From the NCBI GenBank assembly GCA_023424725.1, contig JAFADQ010000284.1, positions 1 to 11,476 on the forward strand: 11,476 bases of DNA, given 5' to 3'. The DNA is from Bacteroidota bacterium (GTDB lineage Bacteria > Bacteroidota > Bacteroidia > Cytophagales > Hymenobacteraceae). The position numbers and the translations under genes were made by a program. The notes beneath the pieces were generated by a model. The model searched no databases. It saw only the letters and a program-made list of their open reading frames with translations, and was not told the origin of the DNA. Below, in pieces: positions 1 to 6,299 of the stretch (its first letter is position 1; the number at the start of each line of letters is the position of its first letter).

Positions 1-1
1 C

Positions 2-82
2 GATGTACTTACCGTTGCCCAGCTACTGCTGCGGTTTAAAAGCCTGCCTTTAATTAATGAAGATGATGTAGAATGGTTGTAA
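2..82 (+). CDS. C-terminal end of an unidentified protein (5' truncated by window edge)
   Basis: An open frame enters from the left edge and ends at the TAA at 80-82. The visible 26 residues run from Asp-Val-Leu-Thr-Val-Ala to a Glu-Asp-Asp-Val-Glu-Trp-Leu end. They show a hydrophobic heptad-like helix (VAQLLLRF) and an acidic tail, which is a normal protein C-terminus for this genome. The other plus-strand frame checked (frame 1) closes at position 39. I do not recognise the family and too little is visible to assign a function. No clear terminator follows. It could be a chance open frame at the edge. Confidence 0.45.
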   Translation, partial: DVLTVAQLLLRFKSLPLINEDDVEWL

Positions 83-496
83 AAAGCTACACAATCTCCT
101 AAACTTTTATACAACACCGGCCCTACCCTGAACCGTAATTCTGTGCGAAGCGATAGACCTTATTAGCCAAAACCGAAATAATTTAAACAACAGCAACCTG
201 CAAGCATCAAAAAGGCCTGCATTACAACCTAACTATAAGGACACATTTATATTAAACTAACCGTTGCCAGCGTTAGTGTTCTCACTAACGCTTTAGGTGT
301 ACATCAGTGAGGACACTGACGTGGGCAGCCTTTAGTATTTTAGTTAAAGTAAATATATCCAGGTACTTAAAAAAAAATAACAAGCTACATTTTTTTTAAT
401 TTCTTAATTCCTTTTCTCCTCTCTTGCCCTGTTTTTTGGCCTTTGCAGGCAGTTTATGTAAGAATGATAAGAATCAGCTGCAATTACTTATTTTTA
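83..496. other. Long non-coding stretch with palindromes
   Basis: About 410 nt with no convincing ORF on either strand. It contains a pair of inverted hairpins (264-328, listed separately) and an inverted repeat of an A tract and a T tract (367-376 with 390-399, 10 bp, 13-nt spacer). The first part (83-260) shows nothing I can name. The A/T repeat may be a bent or weakly terminating element, but nothing in the sequence proves that. Confidence 0.6.
264..328. repeat. REP/BIME-like pair of inverted hairpins
   Basis: The first palindrome is a perfect 10-bp stem (269-278 with 283-292) around the loop TTCT. The second is a 6-bp stem (304-309 with 314-319), extended by two further pairs past one mismatch, around AGGA, which reads TCCT on the minus strand. 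Read on opposite strands, 264-290 and 328-302 match at 20 of 27 positions without gaps, so the two units are diverged inverted copies. One difference is compensatory: a T-A pair in the first stem is a C-G pair in the second. No T-run follows, so this is not a typical terminator. This arrangement resembles REP/BIME repeats of other bacteria; whether it is repeated elsewhere in this genome cannot be seen here. Confidence 0.6.
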
Positions 497-528
497 TTTG
501 GAACAATTTTAAATAGGAAGTACTTTTG
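497..528 (+). promoter_or_regulatory. Bacteroidota-type promoter for the 121-aa hypothetical gene
   Basis: TTTG at 497-500, a 20-nt spacer, and TACTTTTG at 521-528 match the Bacteroidota primary sigma-factor consensus (TTTG, about 19-21 nt, TAnnTTTG) at every defined position. Transcription would start near 533-537, leaving a short leader before the ATG at 553. Confidence 0.75.
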
Positions 529-552
529 TAAGTAGATAAAGCATAAACAACT

Positions 553-918
553 ATGATTCAGCAAACTACCGTTACCTGCAAATGCCTTACTGAGATTTTC
601 AGCACCAGCTTTGGTTCTGTTTTTCAGTGCGATAACGAGCAGCGGTTTTATGTTGAGTTTACCGGCGTAAGAACCGGCTTTAAGGTGCAGGGCTTCCTGA
701 AACTAAAAAAGCAAATAGATAACATAGATGTTGAGGCTATGCTGCAAAACCCTTGCCGCGCCGCCGATTTTGCGATGATAAACCTGCCGGGTTACGATCG
801 TTTCTTTGTATTGTCGCTTTCTGATATTATACGCCTGAAAGAGTTGCTTGCCGGCGCTACGGTTATGCTGGAACTGAACAGCATTTTGCACGAACGGCTT
901 CATAGTGTGCTGGTATAA
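553..918 (+). CDS. Conserved-type hypothetical protein, 121 aa
   Basis: A 121-residue soluble protein with no signal peptide or membrane segment. It has a short Cys-x-Cys near the N-terminus (C9, C11) and a third cysteine in a VFQCDNEQRFYVEF segment. This is followed by alternating beta-type hydrophobic residues, then a C-terminal amphipathic half with a LSLSDIIRLKELL helix. The layout, a CxC and later Cys before a short beta strand, faintly recalls small Bacteroidota proteins of the DUF6686 type, but I recall that only loosely and do not assert it. The gene has its own promoter 25 nt upstream and usual codon use. The start is the first ATG after that promoter. The upstream sequence has no Shine-Dalgarno. 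The function is unknown. It lies in the same direction as the ferritin gene, which has a separate promoter-like site. Confidence 0.8.
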   Translation: MIQQTTVTCKCLTEIFSTSFGSVFQCDNEQRFYVEFTGVRTGFKVQGFLKLKKQIDNIDVEAMLQNPCRAADFAMINLPGYDRFFVLSLSDIIRLKELLAGATVMLELNSILHERLHSVLV

Positions 919-1112
919 AGCAAAATTAGCAATATAGAAAGCCTCTAAATACCTCTGTTATATTACCAATTTGCTTATTAGCTGCCTCACTATCAGCCAC
1001 ATTATAGCTGCAGGCGCCATTTTTTGCCTTGTTACGGGCCAATTCCTGATTTAGACTTCTTCCAAATTCCGATTCTTAATATCTAATAGGCCGGGTTTTT
1101 CGTACATTAGTA

Positions 1113-1143
1113 TTCGTTATTCTAGCCAGAGCAAATTACTTTG
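1113..1143 (+). promoter_or_regulatory. Probable promoter of the ferritin gene
   Basis: TTCG at 1113-1116 and TTACTTTG at 1136-1143, 19 nt apart, match the Bacteroidota consensus TTTG...TAnnTTTG at 3 of 4 and 5 of 6 defined positions. The ferritin ATG follows 28 nt downstream, a normal leader length. I see no obvious palindromic iron-box operator in the same stretch. Confidence 0.5.
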
Positions 1144-1171
1144 CCCCGGCCCGACATTAAATACAATCGAC

Positions 1172-1696
1172 ATGAAAGACCTACTCAGACTTAAAACTTC
1201 TCTAACTCAGGATATAGAAACCGTTCTGAACGAACAAATTAAAATGGAAGCCACCGCTTCGGCAAGTTACCTGGCCATGGCTGCCTGGTGCGATGCAAAC
1301 GGTTTCGATAACAGCGCCGAATATTTTTACAAGCAATCGGACGAAGAGCGCGAGCACATGCTAAAGCTGTTTAACTACGTAAGCGATATGGGCGGACACG
1401 CAATTTCGCCTCAGGTGCCAGCCGTGCAAACAGATTTCGAGAGCTTCCGGAGTGTTTTTGAAACCGCTCTGGAGCAGGAAATTGCTGTAACACAATCTTT
1501 TAACCGTATTGCCGAGCGCTGCTTTAAAATTGGAGATTACATGACTTTCCAGTTCCTGCAGTGGTTCTTTGAAGAGCAGCGCGAAGAAGAATACAAAGCC
1601 CGCCGCGCCCTGGAGCTGTTTGAGGTAATTGGCGAAGAAGGAACCGGCCGCTACGAAATAGACAAAAAAGTTACTAAAATAGAGTACAAAAAATAA
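1172..1696 (+). CDS. ftnA: Bacterial non-haem ferritin (iron storage)
   Basis: A 174-aa four-helix-bundle ferritin, close to the usual length of bacterial FtnA (about 165). Ferritins form 24-subunit cytoplasmic shells that oxidise Fe(II) and store it as ferric mineral. By comparison with E. coli FtnA, the ferroxidase residues are present: E26, the conserved Y33, E59 and H62 (EEREH), E103, and Q136 in FLQWFFEEQREEE. The acidic E138/E139 correspond to the extra iron site of FtnA. A segment that would bind haem as in bacterioferritin is not evident, so FtnA is preferred over Bfr. The N-terminus is a few residues longer than E. coli FtnA. The next in-frame ATG (M25) would remove the start of helix A, so the first ATG is chosen. 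A promoter-like site lies just upstream and a strong terminator just downstream, so the gene appears monocistronic. Confidence 0.95.
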   Translation: MKDLLRLKTSLTQDIETVLNEQIKMEATASASYLAMAAWCDANGFDNSAEYFYKQSDEEREHMLKLFNYVSDMGGHAISPQVPAVQTDFESFRSVFETALEQEIAVTQSFNRIAERCFKIGDYMTFQFLQWFFEEQREEEYKARRALELFEVIGEEGTGRYEIDKKVTKIEYKK

Positions 1697-1710
1697 TAGC
1701 TTTTAAGTAT

Positions 1711-1746
1711 AAAGCCCCTCCGGAAGCAATTCGGGAGGGGCTTTTT
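1711..1746 (+). terminator. Intrinsic terminator after the ferritin gene
   Basis: AAAGCCCCTCC (1711-1721) pairs perfectly with GGAGGGGCTTT (1734-1744), an 11-bp GC-rich stem, followed by further T residues to 1746. It starts 14 nt after the ferritin stop codon and separates ferritin from the downstream TetR operon. Confidence 0.9.
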
Positions 1747-1866
1747 AATTTTTATTCGCTAATAATTAAATTCCATCCAAATCAATAATAAAATTGCAGC
1801 CGCCAAATTTCAGCTCCATCTGAAAAAACATTTACTATAACCGATAAAAGTAAAACTATCATGCCC

Positions 1867-1874
1867 TAATTTTG
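1867..1874 (+). promoter_or_regulatory. Possible -7 element for the TetR-secretion operon
   Basis: TAATTTTG matches TAnnTTTG exactly, 81 nt before the TetR start codon. I cannot find a good -33 TTTG at the expected distance, so the call is tentative. A short interrupted repeat, TACC (1878-1881) and GGTA (1890-1893), lies just downstream, where an autoregulatory TetR operator might sit. It is too short to call as one. Confidence 0.35.
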
Positions 1875-1955
1875 TTGTACCGTTAAGTGGGTATAAAAGA
1901 GATTGCCATTTAATTTTTTTCGCCTGTTAGCTTCATTTAGTTTTATTAAAAACCC

Positions 1956-2630
1956 ATGTCGGCCGATATAAGAATTAAACTCACACATAAGTCTTACCTC
2001 CGCGACCCGGAAGAAACAGAACTCGGCCGTAAAATAATAACCGAGAGCATTGTTTTAATAGAAAACCTTGGATTCGAGAATTTTACATTTAAAAAGCTGG
2101 CAGCTAAAATAGAATCTACCGAGGCCTCGGTATACCGGTATTTCGAAAACAAGCACAAATTATTGGTTTATCTGGTGTCGTGGTATTGGGCCTTGCTTTA
2201 TTACCAAATCACCTTCCATACCCAAAACATAACAGATCCGGTAGAGAAGCTGCATGTGGTTCTCCGCATTCTTTCCCAACTACATCTGGATAAACCCAAT
2301 TCTACCAGAATAAACGAGGCTTTGCTGCATCAGATAGTAATTGCCGAGGCCCCAAAATCTTACTTAATTAAAGAAGTAGACGAGCTGAACAGGCAGGGAA
2401 TGTTTTTAGAATACAAAATGGTGTGCCGCCACGTAGCCCGGTTATTAATAACTATTAAGCCAAATTACCCTTACCCACATGCCCTGGTAAGTACCATTAT
2501 AGAAGCTGCTCACCATCAGGTTTTTTTTGGGCAGCATTTACCTTCTTTATCAGAACCCAAGATGCACGACAAAGAAAACGGAGTATTTGAGTTTCTGAAA
2601 CATTTGGCCAGCGCGGCTCTAAAAGCCTGA
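1956..2630 (+). CDS. TetR/AcrR-family transcriptional regulator
   Basis: A 224-aa protein with a TetR-type DNA-binding domain at about residues 25-70. It shows helix 1 (IITESIVLIENLGFENF), then the helix-turn-helix FTFKKLAAKIESTEASVYRYFENKHKLL, including the family-typical VYRYF and K-x-x-L ending. Residues 75-224 are a helical ligand/dimerisation domain with no recognisable effector site. There is an extra N-terminal segment of about 20 residues before helix 1. TetR proteins usually repress neighbouring export genes until a ligand binds. As the first gene of the operon, 12 nt from the ABC exporter gene, it is a likely autoregulator and operon regulator (inference). The ligand is unknown. The upstream DNA has no Shine-Dalgarno but an A-rich run just before the ATG. 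Confidence 0.92.
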   Translation: MSADIRIKLTHKSYLRDPEETELGRKIITESIVLIENLGFENFTFKKLAAKIESTEASVYRYFENKHKLLVYLVSWYWALLYYQITFHTQNITDPVEKLHVVLRILSQLHLDKPNSTRINEALLHQIVIAEAPKSYLIKEVDELNRQGMFLEYKMVCRHVARLLITIKPNYPYPHALVSTIIEAAHHQVFFGQHLPSLSEPKMHDKENGVFEFLKHLASAALKA

Positions 2631-2642
2631 TAACGACTCTAT

Positions 2643-4886
2643 ATGATCGCGGTTAGTACTATACCTCAGGTGCATCAGCTGTTTCTGGAGCTTTATAAAG
2701 TAGATTTCAACGTGCAGTCGCTCAGCAAATCGGTTAGCGGCATGCCCTTATCTACCCTGCACGACCTGCAATCTTACATAAACTTTCTTATAGAAGCCGG
2801 AACCACAGTGCACATGGCCTATTTCAGGCACCAGGTTTCTGCTTCCGATCTGGAAAAAATTATATCAGAAAGCACTTTCCCTTTAATGGTATTCAGGCAA
2901 TCCGCACAGGGTTTATACCAGCCGGTAATAATTCACCGGGATAAAAAAGGCCTGCAAATTTATAATATCACCCCAGATCTTATTCAGAAAGGAGAAAGCA
3001 AAGACCTGCCCGGTTTACTGCAAAAACTAGCGGTTATCAGCGATATTAAAAACCCGGAGGCTCCTGGCAAAATACTAATGATAACCTGCTACCCCAACAC
3101 CTCGCTTTACAGCGACCAGTACCAGGGCACGGCAAAAAGTAAAAAAGAAGAAAAAGCAGAGGCTTATGGCGATTATAATCCATGGCCGCGCCTGGGCCGG
3201 CTGCTTTTATCCGAAAAGCGCGAAATTCTCTACATTTATATATATGCGGTAATTGCCGGGCTTATCAGTTTATCGCTACCGCTGGGTATTCAGAGCATTA
3301 TTGGTTTCGTTTCAAGCGGACAAATCTCTACGTCGGTTGTTGTACTGATTGCCATAATAATTATAGGGGTTCTTCTTACCGGAATGCTGCAGGTAATGCA
3401 GTTATGGCTGGTAGAGCATATCCAACAGCGAATTTTTGCCAAAACGGCTTTCGAGTTTGCGTTCCGGATACCGAAAATGAAATTAGAATCTTTGCTTAAT
3501 TATTATCCTCCGGAGTTAATAAACCGTTTTTTTGATGTAATCACGCTGCAAAAAGGAGTCGCGATGATGCTGATCGATTTTTCGAGAGCCTCGTTGCAGG
3601 TATTGTTTGGTTTGTTGCTTTTGTCGCTATATCACCCACTTTTTATCATTTTCGGGGTGGTGCTTTTAGTAATCCTGTTTCTGATTTTAAAGTTTACCGG
3701 CCCCAAAGGCATTAAAACCAGCATGCAGGAATCTACTTACAAATACCGCCTGGTAAACTGGCTGGAAGAACTTGCCCGATCTTTAACATCGTTTAAACTT
3801 GCAGGGCACTCTAATTTACCTCTAGAGCGCACCGATTATTTTGTTACCAATTACCTGCACGCACGCAAGCAACATTTCCGGGTGCTAATGACGCAGTACA
3901 TCAGTTTTGTAGGATTTAAAACCCTTATTACCGGAGGTTTGCTTTCGCTGGGCTGCATTTTGGTTGTTATGCGCGAAATTAACATCGGGCAATTTGTAGC
4001 TTCAGAGATCGTTATTATTCTGGTGATGAATGCCAGCGAAAAACTTATCGTGAAGCTGGATATGCTCTACGATTCGCTTACAAGCTTGGCAAAAATTGGC
4101 AGCGTTACAGATATTCCAATAGATACTGCTTCGGGCATTAGAATGGAAACCCTGATGCCTGACCAGGGAATTAAGTTAGACATTAAAAACTTGTCGTACC
4201 AGTATCAGGGTGCTGCTGCCTTAACCTTACAAAACGTAAGCTTTACGGTTAACGCCTCAGAGTGGGTTTGTTTGGCCGGCTTTAACCGGTCGGGTAAAAC
4301 CACATTGGTGCACATTCTCTTAGGGTTGTTAAACAAGTATAAAGGCGCCGTAATTTATAACGGTGTATCGCTGCACGATATCAACAAGCATAGCCTTATG
4401 TCAGGAATTGGAAATAATGTGGCACACGAAGAGCTTTTTGAAGGTTCTTTATTAGACAATATTACCCTTGGCCGCGCAAATATTCCTATACAAGATGTAA
4501 TATGGGCAGTAGAAACAGCGGGCTTAAATGAATTTGTTCATACCCTTACCGAAGGCTTTAATACCCATTTGGTTGGCGGAAACCTGTGGCTGCCGGGCAG
4601 TATAACCAGGCAAATTATTCTGGCCCGAAGCCTGGCTCACCGGCCGCGCTTGTTAATTCTGGACGATTTTTTGCGCGGAATTTCCCACAAAGAAAAAATC
4701 AACCTAATAAACCGTATTAAAAGCAGCCCATTAAACAGCAGTGTGTTGCTAATTTCTAACGATTTAGAAGTAATGCAGCAATGTAACAAAGTAGTGTTGC
4801 TAAAAGAAGGAAAGGTTATTGCCAATGCGCCTTTTGCCGAGCTGGAAAACGGGCCCGAAATAAAAGAGCTGGTGTATAATGGGTAA
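2643..4886 (+). CDS. ABC exporter with unusual N-terminal domain and degenerate ATPase (type I secretion inner-membrane component)
   Basis: A 747-aa fused exporter. Residues 1-175 are a soluble domain; 80-110 (PLMVFRQSAQG...VIIHRDKKGLQIYNI) resembles the core of a C39-peptidase-like domain, but no catalytic Cys-His pair is evident. Membrane helices appear at about 194-219, 228-250, 314-350 (two) and 424-463 (probably two), an ABC type I exporter fold. The nucleotide-binding domain spans about 508-747. Walker A is intact (G546 to T553, GFNRSGKT). The other motifs deviate: the Q-loop glutamine position reads VAHEELF, the LSGGQ signature is LPGSI (650-654), Walker B LLILDD carries D675 where the catalytic Glu is expected, and the switch His is N706 in LLISND. 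It likely forms a homodimer docking with the following HlyD and TolC proteins. Because the changes cluster in catalytic positions with no frameshift, they probably reflect a specialised subfamily rather than decay (inference). The substrate is unknown. Confidence 0.88.
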   Translation: MIAVSTIPQVHQLFLELYKVDFNVQSLSKSVSGMPLSTLHDLQSYINFLIEAGTTVHMAYFRHQVSASDLEKIISESTFPLMVFRQSAQGLYQPVIIHRDKKGLQIYNITPDLIQKGESKDLPGLLQKLAVISDIKNPEAPGKILMITCYPNTSLYSDQYQGTAKSKKEEKAEAYGDYNPWPRLGRLLLSEKREILYIYIYAVIAGLISLSLPLGIQSIIGFVSSGQISTSVVVLIAIIIIGVLLTGMLQVMQLWLVEHIQQRIFAKTAFEFAFRIPKMKLESLLNYYPPELINRFFDVITLQKGVAMMLIDFSRASLQVLFGLLLLSLYHPLFIIFGVVLLVILFLILKFTGPKGIKTSMQESTYKYRLVNWLEELARSLTSFKLAGHSNLPLERTDYFVTNYLHARKQHFRVLMTQYISFVGFKTLITGGLLSLGCILVVMREINIGQFVASEIVIILVMNASEKLIVKLDMLYDSLTSLAKIGSVTDIPIDTASGIRMETLMPDQGIKLDIKNLSYQYQGAAALTLQNVSFTVNASEWVCLAGFNRSGKTTLVHILLGLLNKYKGAVIYNGVSLHDINKHSLMSGIGNNVAHEELFEGSLLDNITLGRANIPIQDVIWAVETAGLNEFVHTLTEGFNTHLVGGNLWLPGSITRQIILARSLAHRPRLLILDDFLRGISHKEKINLINRIKSSPLNSSVLLISNDLEVMQQCNKVVLLKEGKVIANAPFAELENGPEIKELVYNG

Positions 4887-4898
4887 TTTTAACTGATT

Positions 4899-6299
4899 AT
4901 GCCCAATCTTACCGAACACAAACCAACTTTTATAGACGGAACCGAAAAGGATAATTTTTATTCGTTCCGGCTGGTGCGTACGCCCAACCTTGGCCGGCAG
5001 CTGGCTCGCTGGTGTGCCGGCATTTTTATTGGCCTTCTGCTTCTTACCTTCCTGCCCTGGACACAAAACATACGCTCTACCGGCAACCTTACCACGCTTA
5101 GGCCAGGCGACCGCCCGCAAACTATACACAGCACCATTGCCGGCCGCATAGAGCGCTGGCACATAATGGAAGGACAGCGCGTAAACAAAGGCGACACCAT
5201 CATTAGCCTGTCGGAAATAAAAGATAAGTATTTCGATCCTGAATTAATAGAAAGATTAGGTGAGCAGGTAGAGGCAAAAAGAGGGGCATTACAACGTAAT
5301 CAGGAAAAAGCCGAAGCACAGGAACGGCAAATAGCGGCCTTGCAGCAAGGCTTGCAGGTAAGCATGAGCAAAGCCCGCAATAAATTACAGCAGGCAAGGC
5401 TTAAAGTAGATTCGGATAGCATGGATCTGGTAGCTGCCGCAACAAATCTGGAAATAGCGAGAGTGCAGTTAAACCGGCAGCAAAAATTGCTTGAGCAGGG
5501 ACTTAAATCGCAAACCGAAGTAGAACAAAGGCGCCTTAAACTGCAAGAATCACAAGCCAAAATTGTAAGCGCACAAAACAACCTGTCTGCATCCAGACAA
5601 GAACTGGCAAACGCACGTCTTGAATTTAACTCGCTTACTGCAGAATATAACGACAAAATTTCTAAGGCCCAATCAGAATTAGAATCTACAAAAAGCTACG
5701 TTTATCAAACAGAGGGCGAAATTTCTAAAATGCGCAACGAGCAAGCAAGTACTATTGTGCGTAGTTCGTTTTATAACATAACAGCTCCGCAAAACGGCTA
5801 TGTAGTAAAAGCGCTTAAATCTGGCCTGGGCGAAACTGTAAAAGAGGGCGAGCCCGTAGCCAGCATAATGCCTGCAAACCCACAGCTGGCGGCACAACTA
5901 TATGTTAAACCAATGGATATACCGTTGCTTAAGGTTGGCCGCAAAGTTAGGTTACAGTTTGATGGCTGGCCCACGTTGGTTTTTAGCGGCTGGCCCGGCG
6001 TGAGCTTTGGTACGTTTGGCGGCATTGTAGCGGTTATAGATAACATAGATAGCCAGGGTTCTTACCGGATTTTGGTAACTCCGGATCCGGACCAGGAAAA
6101 ATGGCCGGACCCGTTACGGGTTGGATCTGGAGTTTATGGCTGGGTTATGCTTAACGACGTTCCTATCTGGTACGAGATGTGGCGGCAGTTAAATGGTTTC
6201 CCCCCCGATTATATGCAAGAAACAGCTCTTTCGCCTGCAGGGCAGTCTGTAAAACCTAAAGAAAAAAATAATGCAAATACAACCGCTGCGGAATACTAA
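4899..6299 (+). CDS. HlyD-family periplasmic adaptor (membrane fusion protein)
   Basis: A 466-aa adaptor that spans the periplasm between the ABC exporter and a TolC channel. It has a cytoplasmic N-terminus (1-37), one membrane helix (about 38-54), then the first half of a biotinyl-lipoyl-like domain (about 76-106, AGRIERWHIMEGQRVNKGD). A long Gln/Glu/Ala-rich coiled-coil hairpin follows (about 116-290, turn near LLEQGLKSQTEVEQ), then the second lipoyl half (292-325, ITAPQNGYVV...GETVKEGE). A beta-barrel-like region occupies about 330-420. A single N-terminal anchor and no lipobox fit the HlyD/EmrA type rather than lipoprotein AcrA type. It starts 12 nt after the exporter stop codon and its end overlaps the TolC gene by 29 nt, so these are co-transcribed and probably translationally coupled. 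Confidence 0.92.
   Translation: MPNLTEHKPTFIDGTEKDNFYSFRLVRTPNLGRQLARWCAGIFIGLLLLTFLPWTQNIRSTGNLTTLRPGDRPQTIHSTIAGRIERWHIMEGQRVNKGDTIISLSEIKDKYFDPELIERLGEQVEAKRGALQRNQEKAEAQERQIAALQQGLQVSMSKARNKLQQARLKVDSDSMDLVAAATNLEIARVQLNRQQKLLEQGLKSQTEVEQRRLKLQESQAKIVSAQNNLSASRQELANARLEFNSLTAEYNDKISKAQSELESTKSYVYQTEGEISKMRNEQASTIVRSSFYNITAPQNGYVVKALKSGLGETVKEGEPVASIMPANPQLAAQLYVKPMDIPLLKVGRKVRLQFDGWPTLVFSGWPGVSFGTFGGIVAVIDNIDSQGSYRILVTPDPDQEKWPDPLRVGSGVYGWVMLNDVPIWYEMWRQLNGFPPDYMQETALSPAGQSVKPKEKNNANTTAAEY

Noticed and set aside
367..399. A-tract/T-tract inverted repeat as a terminator for the left-edge gene
   Set aside because: It lies nearly 300 nt after that gene's stop, the stem is pure A-T with a 13-nt loop, and there is no GC-rich stem.
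3182..3499. 105-codon plus-strand frame inside the ABC exporter gene
   Set aside because: It overlaps the first membrane-domain segment of a well-supported protein in another frame and has a composition typical of a shadow.
5300..5656. Long antisense open frames opposite HlyD, TolC and MlaD
   Set aside because: They are Cys/Ser/Leu-rich shadows of well-supported genes, with no start context or domain pattern of their own.
6200..6206. Run of seven C in the HlyD gene as a phase-variation tract
   Set aside because: It lies near the 3' end and encodes Phe-Pro-Pro in frame. Seven bases is short, the frame is intact, and no pattern of other tracts supports switching.
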